From positions 1,161,501 to 1,225,500 of the forward strand of contig JAFEUB010001120.1 of NCBI GenBank assembly GCA_024529925.1: a DNA stretch of 64,000 bases, in the 5' to 3' direction. Each line of letters starts with the position of its first letter. The stretch's first letter is position 1. Both the position numbers and the translations under genes were made by a program. The notes below the pieces were generated by a model, which saw nothing but the letters and a program-made list of their open reading frames with translations, ran no database searches and was not told where the DNA came from. Of this stretch, positions 1-11,186 are shown in pieces. The DNA is from Ophthalmolycus amberensis (taxonomy: Eukaryota > Chordata > Actinopteri > Perciformes > Zoarcidae).

Positions 1-1549
1 GGTACAGTAATGGAATCAATGGGCCTTTTTAAGGCAAACATTTTCACACAACAGATCTAGAAAAGCACACATGTAGCTAATACCACTGACAGAGATACAT
101 TTCTGGCCAAATAAATAAATACATGAATTAATTCATTCAACCAAATAATGTGCGAAAAAACAACCAGACAGAACATAGTTTAAAACAGTTACATTCAAGA
201 GCAGGGTCCTTTGTAATCATGTTTTTTAATTGACCTATAGGAACAATTGTGTTGCCCAACCAACCTTTTCATACACGATGCAATGATGAGTAGAATAATT
301 GTCACCGGTAATAAAGCTTAGGACGGACTGATAACCAGGCTGCAACCTCTGGGTGTGATCAGTGAAGCCAATGCTGAAATGCCTTAAACTTATAGCATGA
401 TTTTCATTCAAATGATGGTTTAAGTAAAAAGTAAAATAGAGGATAAAGCAAAACGGCAGTCCACAAACCAATGGGTGATGTCCCAGTGACTACATCCACA
501 TTTTTTACAATCTGTGGTCTATACGTAGATACCGTCACCATAAGACAGAACATGGCCTCAATTATCCGCTTCCAGCTGAACAAAGGAAAATGACCGACAC
601 AAATATCTTTTTTGTTGTTGTCGTAGCTTGGGGACATGAAACGTAAATGTTCAAATACCAAGATATTTTTACTCTGAAACCCTGTCGATACTATATCCAA
701 TCAGAGTTGTAATATGCAAACTACTGTCCACAATATCTCCGGCTCTAGAGAATAGCAAATATGAAGTATTGTTTGCATTCACGACTAATTTCAGATTAAA
801 AAGAGCATCTAGAAATTTCTCAAAGGTTTGTTTTATGATTTCAGTCGCTGAGTGTGCAGTGTTTGCAAAGCAATAAAGACGTGTATCATTCGCATAGAGA
901 TGGGCATTACAATCTGTTATGAAGCAGGATGACAAAGCTGCGTGTTCAGTAACAGCACATTTTAAATCTCAATTGAATGTACAATTATCTGGATACATGG
1001 TTTTAAAATAATGTGCATTACTTACGACAAATGAGCAGAATGAATGTCTATAACCCTCTACTATACCGTTCATAATGAATTTATTACTTTGTGCTACAAA
1101 CACAAATGTTATTGTGATACGGTTACTGGTTTTTTTGTGATACAAAGAAAAGAGTTAAGCTAATTGTGTTTTTCTCTTGTCTGTTTTATTTAGCACGCAA
1201 ACTGGCTAATGGGTAAGGACCTATGCTTCTATGATTGTTATTTTTTGCAACTACATATCTACTTGTGTTACAATAACTATTAAAGTGAAACTAACCTTTA
1301 TGTTATTGTAAATGTGATATCATTCATCTATCATAATACTAACACAAACACTCCAAGAACTTTTTGTCCTCACACAATATTATGTTCTGCTGCTGAATCT
1401 TCTCTCCATCCATCAGGTATTTTGGCAAGGCCAAAGATCAGCAGGAACAGCAGGAACAGGTGGAACAGCAGGAACAGCTGGCCAAACGTTCATTTGATGC
1501 TGACCCTCAGGATGATGCCCCTCAGGATGGTAACCCTAGTTTCAACTAG
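1..1549 (+). CDS. Piscidin-like antimicrobial peptide precursor, A1 copy of unit 1 (5' part outside window)
   Basis: Base 1 is the last base of the signal-peptide exon, as shown by alignment to the complete copies at 11277 and 23978, and the GT donor follows at 2-3. Exon 3 is the 19-nt microexon 1194-1212, between TTTATTTAG and GTAAGG. Exon 4 is 1417-1549, ending in TAG, with AATAAA at 1667-1672. Phases are 1 and 2, as in all other genes here. The visible part encodes ARKLANG-YFGKAK, then four xEQ triplets (QEQ, QEQ, VEQ, QEQ), then LAKRSFDADPQDD and a short acidic tail. The family kills microbes by membrane disruption; for this gene that is inferred. It differs from its unit-2 partner by Lys instead of Glu in the microexon. 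Intron 2 holds a LINE remnant (657-1032). Start codon, promoter and signal peptide are not in the window. Confidence 0.8.
318..545. repeat. Dispersed teleost repeat fragment in A1 intron 2
   Basis: The stretch containing GCAACCTCTGGGTGTGA, GAAGCCAATGCTGAAATGCC and CCACAAACCAATGGGTGA recurs, better preserved and in the same order, at about 54815-55430. Equivalent fragments sit at 11815-12040, 24295-24522 and 35755-35980. It is an old SINE- or LINE-tail-like sequence caught in the intron. The exact family cannot be named from sequence alone. Confidence 0.55.
657..1032 (-). mobile_element. LINE reverse transcriptase remnant inserted in A1 intron 2
   Basis: The minus strand reads a fragment with LYANDTRLYC, matching the non-LTR reverse transcriptase catalytic box (normally YADDT, here with the first Asp changed to Asn), followed by LKLVVNANNTSYLLFSRA, the usual next conserved block. 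The piece is flanked by CAAAT at 652-656 and 1028-1032 and is absent from the otherwise matching A2 intron. It is a dead fragment without the rest of an ORF. It is antisense to the host gene. Confidence 0.75.
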
Positions 1550-1983
1550 ACCGAGAGGGCCACTCCAAAGCCATGTATTGGATCAACCATTTCTTGAAAA
1601 TATACATGCTTTGATGTCATCGATAAGTGAATTCTGAATTCACTTTGAAGAATGCCAGTTGTTCTGAATAAATTTGCATTTAAAAATTAAAAATGATAAA
1701 ATGTTTTTATTTATTTTAAAGAATGATCCATTTTAAGGAAGTGATGGGAGGAAGGGGCCTTGGGTTAAATAAATTTGGTTTTGAGGTTTGAGATTAGGTC
1801 AACTATGTATCTCTCCTCAATTATATGAGTCTGTTTGCTCTTCATGTGAAAAAAAACTTAAAGCTAGTGTAGGTAATCCTATTTTGTAAAAAACGTTTTG
1901 GTTATATGTCTAAATTATCTTCATATCCAAAAAGCAACCAATATACCAAGTGCTCTGACAAAACAGAAGACAATAGAAATTAA

Positions 1984-2440
1984 TGTTTTCACACCGAACG
2001 CAACGCAAATTTTCGCGCCACGAGATTACATAGAAAGTCAATGGACAGATGGGAATCAACATGAGTAGACGCGTAATTGCGCCGGGCAATTTTGAGGGTT
2101 GATTGAGCAGCTACAATGTTGGCAAAGCTAAGCAACAATTGATCCGAGCTACATTGAGAAAACAAGTATTTTAAAAGTTACTTGCTTGTCGTCTTGCGGA
2201 GAGAACTTACAAAACATGAATTCAGACTTTTTACAAATCTGCATCTTTATTATTTCGGCATCCTTTTTATCCCTTTATTGCAATTAAATCCCAGCAAAAT
2301 TGTTTATTTTGGGTTGATACAGCTGTAGTAAACCAGCCGAAGTGTGGCTTGCTAGATACAGTGAATACATCTCCATGAAATTCAGAGCGCCCTCCGGATG
2401 ATGTTATGAACCCAGACAAGACGGCTAAATCAAGTCAGTT
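1984..2440. mobile_element. Truncated Harbinger-like MITE at the end of the A1 block
   Basis: It starts after TAA with TGTTTTCACACCGAACGC, the same end as the full element at 14041-14943, and shares internal landmarks (CAGCTGTAGTAAACCAGCC, GATGATGTTATGAACCC). It stops inside the element at GACAAGACGGCT and then runs into AAATCAAGTCAGTT, where homology between A1 and A2 also ends. It also has an internal deletion relative to the full copy. Confidence 0.6.
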
Positions 2441-2885
2441 TGGGTTCATTTTCATATCTACTGGTTTAGAAATAGTCCGTTACTTTCTGTGAGTACATAT
2501 ATGTATATTGTCTGGATGTGTTTGGAAAGCCCTTCGACAAGCAGGATGAGATGTGCTGTGTTTGGTGTGGAATAAACCAAGTCGACCTAGGGTTTTTGAA
2601 CAAACAAAAGTCACTATTTTGTTTTTGGAAAATGTGACCTGGTTTCAATTTAACATTAGATCAATTGTTGCAGATCTGTTGATAGCTTCCTCAGAACATA
2701 TGCTGTTAAAATGCTGATGTTCATCCGATAAATAAATAAAACAACAAAAACTAATATATGATATGATGTATGGGCTAACTCAACAAAGAAAACACTGTAC
2801 TAGATTTTGGCAGTTGGTCAATTAGGTTAAGTCAACCAATTTCAAAAAGTAAAAATTATAGAAGTATATGAATGTCATCCTGTAA

Positions 2886-3803
2886 TGCTGCGTTCACACC
2901 GGACGAGATTACATACAAAGTCTATGCACAGACGCGATGAGACTGGCGCGCCGCGATTTTGCGATGGCTCGGCGCGTTGGACGAGTTTTTGCGTTGGACG
3001 CCGCAAAATCGCCAACGCGCGAGTTGAAATTTTTCAACTTCTGCGAAATAATCGCGTGACGCTGTGGCGCGATAGCCTATCAGCGTTGAGTTGCTCCCCC
3101 TGTCATCCTGCCGTTGTTGAATCAGGAAATAAATACTGTAGCCGTCTGTGTTCACCCAGAGCTCTACGATACCTCATATCAACAGAGACCGGACCAAACT
3201 ATGTGGATACATGTGTGTGTGTAAACCATACGGTACAAACAATGAATAGACGCTGCCGTATTTACATCTACATGACGTTATTGAGTGCTGGTGGAGCTGC
3301 TACGATGTTAGCATAGCCTAGCACCGATCCATCAGAGCTCCATTGAGAAGACAAGTAGCCTACAAATCGGTATCATTACGTAGTTATTTCGGAGTCCCTT
3401 TTTGTCGGTTTATTTTCCGTTAAATCACAGCCAAATCAGTTTATGTTGTGTTCCTACAGCTGTAGTAAACAGCGACCGGTGGCTTGCTAGACACAGTGAA
3501 TTCAGCTCGATACAATCCACGGAGCTCCTCTGAACAATATTATGAACCAGACATGACGGCGTTTGGCATTCCGACGTTTGAGGGACTTCCACAACACGTA
3601 CAAAGCAGCAATGGTCCTTATTCCTTTCATAGTTGATAGCGGAAAGAAATGACGGCCAGGTAAACGGCTTCCAGTCGATAAACCACGCCCCCTCTCCGGC
3701 GCTATGCGATTTTGCAGGCGTTTGGTGTGAACACGACCGGCGGCGCGTTGGACGCGATTTTGCAGTGCGTCAAAAAATCAACGCGTTTGGTGTGAACGCA
3801 GCA
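2886..3803. mobile_element. Non-autonomous PIF/Harbinger-like element
   Basis: Terminal inverted repeats TGCTGCGTTCACACC and GGTGTGAACGCAGCA are flanked by TAA at 2883-2885 and 3804-3806. Three-base TWA duplications are typical of PIF/Harbinger transposons. At about 918 bp and without a transposase reading frame it is non-autonomous. The interior (from about 3450, CAGCTGTAGTAAAC onward) is homologous to the related element at 14041-14943. An apparent 143-codon ORF inside it is GC-rich element sequence, not a gene. Confidence 0.75.
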
Positions 3804-3806
3804 TAA

Positions 3807-6010
3807 GAGTGCTTGTCCTCAAATCAATTCCACTGGAAGCCTTAAAATCCCTGTTTTAAATGTTATATCCTGCTTTCCTTGAAACATGTCTCATTTTTCA
3901 GTTCCAGTATTTTGTTGAAACAGTCACTCAAGTGTGACTGCATTAATCCAGGTGTGTATGCATTTTTGTGTGTGTGTGTGTGTATGTGTGTGTTATGTGG
4001 CACTCGTCTGTCTCCAGCGAGGGTTTAAAGAGGGATTGAGTGAGAGGAAGGATAGCTTTCAAGTAGGGATTAGGCTAAAGCTGGGTCTCTCAGGGTCATT
4101 ATTCAATAGCCACTGAGTGGCATCAGAACCCCTAAAACCCAGCAGACAGCAGTCAGAGAGCGGCAGCTCCATCTGTAATGAAAGGAAGAAAGCATGGGCG
4201 TGTGTGTGTATATAATGAATAATGCATTGTTATGGAGTAGTTATAGCTACAACAGCAGTTATAACAGCAATAACTTTGACAAACAAACTTTCTTTTGTGA
4301 GGCAGACGCAGAGGCAGGCAGTCCACTTCGGCATACATACCGTCCCACACATGTCATTTCTATGTCTACCCAGCCACTATATGTCCACACGTATGTATGA
4401 CATCCACACATAAGGGCTCTGGTATACACAGCGAACCTCAAAGACGACAGTCAAACAGTTCACATGAAAGTCGTACCACAGCTGCATGGGAGGAAGTAAG
4501 TCCTCTAGAGATGACAATAGTCAGTGTTTTTTAAATGGAGGACGTGACATCAAGTCAGTAGCTTCAATTATAAAGTTTACAAACTCAAGAGGGACATGCA
4601 TGATTATTCAGACAATAGCAGTGTATTTATAAATATAGGAACTACAGTATTTATGCAATTCTGTCCGCACGCTAATAACCAGCTACCTTAGGTTTTTGCT
4701 GTTGTTTGGTCTCTTTTCCAAAAGGGCAAACATATTTAGCCATATATGTGTGAGAAGAATTGTATATTTAAAATATCCAACACAGATGAGGAGAAGAATA
4801 CCAATAACAGTGGTTTTGAGTGTTTGTTTGGATGATTTGATACTTTTGTCACGATTAAAAATGGGTTCATGGAATCTCTTCCAATCATGAACATGAATCC
4901 AGTACGCAAATATCTCCAAAAAAGCTGATTCTGATTAAAATAAAAATTAGATTATAGAATTTTGCCAAGCTGTGGTTTTGAAATGATGTGTCATCTGGTG
5001 AAACATGAACCTCACGACATCTTAAACAGCAAAATCCACCCATACCAGAGAGTTGTTGGTATTACAGAAAAGAGGTGGACAGAAGTATAAAAACAGGAAG
5101 GAATGAGTGAGTCTATTTTAGCTGATGCTGCGAATTTGCGTCCCTCTGAAACTTCAGTGCTACAGTAAGACCTGACTATGTCTCTGAGACAGCAGAGCGG
5201 GGCTTACACCAGGATCAGACACTAACCCTCAGCTCGTGGCTATTTATTGTCTGGTGGTTTGTCAGGATCATCCCGAGATGCTGGTTTTCTTGGCATTCCA
5301 CATCACGTTAAGTCCTCAGACATCTCCCCATCTCTACTGTCACACAAATGGAGCCAGTCTGGAGAGCTGTCACTTGCTAGGAAATCCACAGAGGTACATT
5401 TCACACACATGATTGCATCCCTGGTCACGTGGAGAGTTTTTACTTGAAAATGTCTCCATTAAACAAAATCAATATGCTGTATTTGGTTAGTTCAAATGGT
5501 CAGGAGAAAGGTCTCACCTTACACAAGGGCTCTTTAGTTCAATTAGGGCCTGCTGGTTGTTTTTTATCATGGCTGAGGCTACTTCATGCCTTATACCAGT
5601 ACTGTTTTGTGCAGCATTATTTTAATTTCACGTCTATTTGGTGGAATATGCAAATTGTGAGGCCTGATGTTATGTTTTATGGTACACTTTTAATTACAGC
5701 CCCAGTGATCAAAAGTGGAACGTGGAAATTCGATGAAAGTAGACAAGCTCATTAGATCATTAAAGGTTTTTACATTTGCTGTTTTAAACATTTAATGTAC
5801 AAAAGTTCTTTGCTTGAAGAGTACCAGGCTGATTAGAATGAATAGATATTTAAAGACAAATGAGCTGCGGCAGAGACAAACACTGCAAAAACTCCAACTG
5901 AAGATGTTTCGGCCCCTGTTTTATTTACGCGTGACCCCCATAAAGCGCAGGACAAAACCATCAAAGCAATTCACAAAACCCAATGGATTACCACTCGGAC
6001 TATGGGGATG
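3807..6010. other. Gene-poor spacer
   Basis: There is a GT/TG microsatellite at 3967-3993. Otherwise I see only short chance ORFs on both strands and no splice-linked coding series, RNA gene or recognisable repeat. The block is repeated with very few changes at 27782-29985. Confidence 0.6.
3967..3993. repeat. (TG)n microsatellite
   Basis: An interrupted TG run of about 27 bp. The unit-2 counterpart is at about 27942-27969. Confidence 0.9.
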
Positions 6011-6018
6011 CACTAAAG

Positions 6019-6607
6019 CAGGGGTTTTTTTTCTTCTTTTTTTTTAAAGTTAGACTTGATAATAAAAATATCCCCATAGTCGAAATTATGAGATAGAAAG
6101 TCGAAGTTATGAGATAGAAAGTCAATGATGAGATACTTAAACATAGAAGCAGCTCTTTGGCTGGTTACTGTACATTTGACATGGAAATGTATTGTGAGTA
6201 CATTGAAGACTACTTTAAACCTGTCTTTAAAACACATGAAATACTTCATGTGGGATTGTGCAAACGCACCCTTGAAAGGATTTTAAGCTTTGAACAAAGT
6301 TATTGTAATAACGTGTTTGATATTTGTCTTTGATATTTTCTTTAATAGTTTGATCTTTGATAGAGTAATGTGGGTTTCTTAACCCTAAATTAAAAGGAAT
6401 TTAAGTTATAATAACAGAAATGTGCTTAAATATATTTTTACATTTATATAACTGCATGTACAATATTTTTACACTTGAATAAACAATAATCAAATGCAGA
6501 GACAGTTATTTGCCAATATGTTACGAGTAGTTACATTTACAACCGGCCCTTTGAGGGCGACCGTGATGCTGATGTGGCCCGGAGTGAAAATGAGTTTGAG
6601 ACCCCTG
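6019..6607. mobile_element. hAT-like non-autonomous element
   Basis: It begins CAGGGGTTTTTTTTC and ends TTTGAGACCCCTG, an inverted pair CAGGGG/CCCCTG. It is flanked by the 8-bp direct repeat CACTAAAG at 6011-6018 and 6608-6615. Eight-base duplications and CAGGGG-type ends are diagnostic of hAT transposons. There is no transposase ORF. The same element with the same duplication is at 29994-30580. Confidence 0.75.
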
Positions 6608-8702
6608 CACTAAAGTGTCACGGTTCCACCCTGAGCCCTGTGTGACAGCTTTCCATGGAAGGAGTTGCAATGTCGTCAGCGGACTCCTGCTGAGAGCACA
6701 CCTGTGGAGAATCCTCATTAGTATCCTATGTAGGTTGTGAGCTGCTGCCAGAACGTTGTAGTTCATTGTCTGCGTAGTATGTACATATGCTAAATTCCTT
6801 GCAGTTAGACCATCTGTCCTAGTTTTGAGTTTTGTATGAATTCAGCCTCTCTTTTGTTTGAGTTTTGTTTGAGTTTTGCAACTTCTGTTGCTTGATTCCT
6901 GTTTCTTTTGTTCTGAATTTTCGAATTCCTTAGTAAACTATTTCTACTTCCTATCGTTTGTGTCTGAGTCTGCATCTGGATGCCTCCAACTACCACATGT
7001 CACTAAAGTAGCATAGGTTTTAATGAAAAAGGGCCAGAAAGAACTTAGTTACAACCATTTCTCTTTTTGTCCCCATCTGTTCTTCTCACTGTTGGTTCCT
7101 CTAAGTGGCATGACAAGACGAAACAGAGCATGGGGAAGTGATCAGATAATAATCAAGCTGTTAACACTGATACGGCGAGTATTGCCCCATTCGGATTAAA
7201 TACACCACACACGCATACATGTGAATGCACACACCACCTTACGGGAAGAAAAAAAAAGTACTAGACACGGGGCAACAGGCCTCAATTGCTCACACTAACA
7301 TTAGAGAGGATTAAAAGAACCATTACTTATTTCGGTTTATCACACAGTTGTTTGGGAAGTAGTATTCTGACAATCATGGAGGATTAAATTGGGATCAACA
7401 CTTCACCAAACACCCTTAATACGATTCCTCTTTATGTTGATTTCTAAGGTGTCATTACAGGATTGCGGGCTAAAGGAGAGTCACATAGCACAAGTAAGCT
7501 AAAATACAACAACATCTATGGTACCCTTCAATGACTTTGCAGACATTGACCTTTTCTCCACCCAAACGCTTTTGGTGATGTAAAAAAAGAGATTATCAAC
7601 CCGATCTCACTCCCAACTCATCAGATCTCAAATCACACATTTTCTGTTTCTTTACTGTTATAGAGATAGAACAACAAATAGGGGGTCTTCTCTGAAACAG
7701 ACCCAAGAGGTAACAAAACTGACTGATAGAACACATCTACCAACAATGCTCCTGCACCTCAAAACACCAAAACAGCATACCAAAATGGCTGCATTTGACA
7801 GACTGCCCTTCTTGCCACTCCAAACAGTCACACCAGCACTAATAAGATGGTCGTATGCTTTCATATAATCACTCCAACATATTAAAACTGGGAACAGAAT
7901 AACCCTGAGAAAGAGCATTAAATGATTCTTGGCACTTTGTCTTTTTCCACCCCAACTTTTAGAGAGGAATTGTAATGTTGTATATTTTAATATATTTATA
8001 ATTAATTATGCACTGCTCCGAGTATGAAATCAAATGTCATATATGGCAAAATGTTTTTTCCTGAGAAAAGTGTGATATAACCATGGATGTTATAAGGTAA
8101 ACAAAGGAAACACCTGCAACACCAGGTTGTAATCAAGGATATGAATTTTAAACAAATGCAAAGAATAGGGAGCAGCAAGGGGTTAACGCAAATTAAGAAG
8201 AATTCTTTTTTGCACGGGGGCACCTCTGCAGGCGAGTCTGGCCACGATGATTGTTTGATCTGGCCTTGATTATTATTCACTTTACAGACAAGTATTTCAA
8301 CTTAATCATCATGAGACATCTTTTCCTTCTTACCCACTGAATTTCATAACCAAGAAAGAGGAAGAAAATAGAAGCAGCATAACTTGGCAAACAACGCCTT
8401 GGTATCAATCGTCATTATGAGCTGTACTAATTATAGAAAGCATTAATCTCTCTGCATTGTTTTTTATTGCTACATCACTGAATGGCAGTGGCAGTAATGA
8501 CAATATTTAAATTGTTCATTGAAAACCAAGTTAAAGCAGCACAAAGATGTGGAAACAACCAGGCAGCAATATGAGCTCCTCACCAGGTTTACCAAACTCA
8601 TCAAACAAGCTCAAACCAGTATACAAGCTGCTGTTAAGAATATTATCTTGAAATCTGAAAATGCATGTTCCAATATTTCTGCGTATTCTTATAAAAAAAA
8701 GA

Positions 8703-8736
8703 GTGTGTGTGTGTGTGTGTGTGTAGGGGGGGGGGG
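8703..8736. repeat. (GT)n followed by a G11 tract
   Basis: A GT run at 8703-8724 is followed by A and 11 G. In unit 2 (32662-32704) the G tract has 20 bases, so this locus distinguishes the two units. Confidence 0.9.
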
Positions 8737-8883
8737 TCAGTTACAAGCGTACTCACCAGTTTTCTGAGAAATGCTAAATTTACTTTACTTTGGCATGCGG
8801 AACTCAAAGTGGCTAGCAAGCTTACGTTAGGTTGTCTTTTTGAATCCTGTATCAATACCAAAACCAATTCATACTGCAGGATT

Positions 8884-9447
8884 AAGTTGAAGGGTCCGCG
8901 GAGGTACTGCAGGGGGTCTGCGGAATTTTTGGTTGATTAGACAATTTTTTAAATTAATTAATTTTGTATTTATTTTTTCCAAAGATGAATCTGTCCATTA
9001 TTGTAATAGTTCAGTATTGTATGCAAGATAACAGGTATGTTTATGCATGGCAGTGGCACTAATAGGCCATCACTCATTTTCGTTTCCACATTTATGTTTA
9101 AAAAATGAAAACATCAATTTGAATAGCTTGTGTGCATGATTATCATGCAATTGACAATGTTGATATTGGCATTAGTATCAGCTGACAGTGTGTGTATAAA
9201 TGGCAGTGGCACGACCTCCCTACTCACTGTACCTTGCACATGTTTAAAATAAAAACATGAATATATGAACCTGTGTATTATTTGAATAGCTTAGTATTGA
9301 ATGCACAATAAAGAGGCATGTTTATACATGGCACTAGGCCCAGTTTATTATAAAACACAATTTTATCCAATATAGTCGGGGGTCCCTGCTCCATCTCAGC
9401 TGATTAGTTTGGGGGTCCTTGGCCTGAAAAACGTTGAAGACCCTGGC
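8884..9447. mobile_element. Probable hAT-derived dispersed repeat
   Basis: The right end reads TTTGGGGGTCCTTGGCC then TGAAAAACGTTGAAGACCC, a widespread teleost repeat end. The left side (GGGTCCGCGGAGGTACTGCA) is weakly related, and I cannot define a clean target duplication. The unit-2 copy is at about 32830-33386. The family call is tentative. Confidence 0.4.
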
Positions 9448-10891
9448 CTAAACCATTACCAATAATATATTGATTTCCATATTCCATATGTTGTGCCTGC
9501 ACCTGGCGCAATGTTAAAACAATGGCTGATTCTACATTTGAGAAGCGATCAGTTTTCTGCATTTGTATTTGAAAGACTAGACATTTTGGAAATGATTTCA
9601 TCCTTTTTCAAAAGTTTTGACGTTTGGACTTAACGCTCTGGAGTTATTGGACATCTTTGAATCAAACGAAACACTTCTACGCAGCCACCACTGAAATCTA
9701 ATTCTACAAATAGTTTGATACTTATACTCGCCTGAGCTTTATCTGCAGCTGTGCAGTAACAGCAGGTTTAGATGACAACTGTATTGCTTTCCGATGCCAT
9801 TCACAGGGGGTTCGGACAGAAAGCGGAAGCCTACAGGCTGCATCAGCCTCAAAATGCAACCATTTAGGGGGAGAGGGCCTGCACACTTTGAAGGAGCCTG
9901 CATCTACGTTTCCACACACAGTTGGATGAGGAGTGGATCCACTGAGCTCAAACAGCACTCGTGGACTCATCATGACACATTTTGTTAGAAAAAACAAGAG
10001 TGCACCTACACCATTGACTCCAGACCAGGTTTTTGTTGATCAATGGCGCAATCGCTTTCTGTTACCTAAAGATACCAGTGCTGCAGCAATGCAACTGACC
10101 ACACCTCATTTTAAGACCAAATGTTGGGTCCCATGGGTGCACAGATGGCACAAGTACATTTGCTACTTACACAACGTGGGCGTAAGGCGTGAAAATGACC
10201 ACTGCGTCGGTCTAAATTAGCATGAGTTACTCTGCTCTATGCGCCGCTTTGCGCTCGATGTAAGATAGGGCCTTTGAAAGCAAATATTGTGACACAACAT
10301 ATCTAGAAAAGCACACATGAAGTTAATAACAATTTATTACACTGACAGAAAGACATACAGTGAGTTTACCATAAAGCAGGAAGACAGAGCTGTATGTTCA
10401 ATAACAGCACATTAGGGCATTTGTTATTAATTAGACCTGAGGGGTCATTTTTAACCAGTGTGCGCACTAAACGGGGCCTGAAAGAGGTGTATGCCACTTT
10501 CCCGCAAATTTGGTTGGGATCTCAAATTAATGGGTCACACTACAATAACTAACATCCAATTGTTTTTTGGGCACCAGCATATACCTGTCCACTTCACTGC
10601 ATGCTGTATCTTTGCCTCAACTCTTTCACAGTTTACAAAACTTTGGATTTCTGGTGTAGGCAAACTGAAGCTGAAGAAAAAGAACACTTAAAACTGTGTT
10701 AAACTAAAATAAATATATTAAAAACATTATGAAAATAGGAGGCCCTGTGTGGAATGATTTCAGTTTTGTGGGTAAGATAACAAATCAGCATTTCACCACT
10801 GCATTACAAAATAGATTGAGACCGCGTCTGGTTTACCTTTCTTGATTGCCAAATACTGAGCAAACGATGAGTAATGGAAATCATCCATTGC

Positions 10892-10997
10892 TATAAAAAG
10901 AGTCTTGGATGAACTGTACCAACACAGATATTCACACTTCACTGCCAACTTAAGCTCTCTTTGACAGCATCCTCTTGACGTTTGAATCAAAACAAAG
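10892..10997 (+). promoter_or_regulatory. A2 core promoter and non-coding exon 1
   Basis: TATAAAAAG at 10892 lies about 100 bp before a donor (AACAAAG/GTAAGG, exon end 10997). Spacing puts the transcription start near 10920, giving a first exon of roughly 75 bp without ATG use. The acceptor of exon 2 abuts the ATG at 11187. The start site is inferred from TATA spacing only. Confidence 0.65.
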
Positions 10998-11186
10998 GTA
11001 AGGACTAAATATGTATTCTGCATTTACTAACAGTATGAGCAAGACAGTTGTTACACATCTGCGGAAACTGTGTGTGTGTCGTGTGTTTTAAAGCTTGTGT
11101 GATAACCTCTCTTTTTAAGGTTTAAAGCTTTCGTTTTAAGTTATTAACTTTGGCCTCTGTGGTATGTTTTCTACTTGTTTTTCAAG

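Larger units (their letters stand above)
6616..10218. other. Gene-poor spacer upstream of A2
   Basis: It contains a GT plus poly-G tract (8703-8736) and a repeat with hAT-like ends (about 8884-9447). ORFs near 7658-7918, 8002-8280 and 9933-10220 lack start context, splice partners or family resemblance, so I do not call them genes. The region recurs at 30589-34158. Confidence 0.55.

Noticed and set aside
404..700. 98-codon minus-strand ORF in A1 intron 2
   Set aside because: It is antisense repeat sequence in an intron. Part of it matches the dispersed repeat at 54815-55430, and the A2 version is broken.
1314..1637. 107-codon plus ORF spanning A1 exon 4
   Set aside because: It is in a different frame from the spliced piscidin frame. 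It is a shadow of the real exon and intron sequence.
2885..3316. 143-codon plus-strand ORF, repeated at 26861-27292
   Set aside because: It lies inside the Harbinger-like element, is GC-rich because of element ends, overlaps an antisense ORF and has no domain or splice context.
4683..4919. 78-codon minus ORF with a hydrophobic stretch, duplicated at 28658-28894
   Set aside because: The hydrophobic run looks like a membrane segment, but there is no start context, no splice partner and no family match. Identity between units only reflects the recent duplication.
9933..10220. 95-codon plus ORF upstream of A2
   Set aside because: The unit-2 copy has an indel near 34067 that changes the C-terminal frame, and no family is recognised, so it is not evidently constrained.
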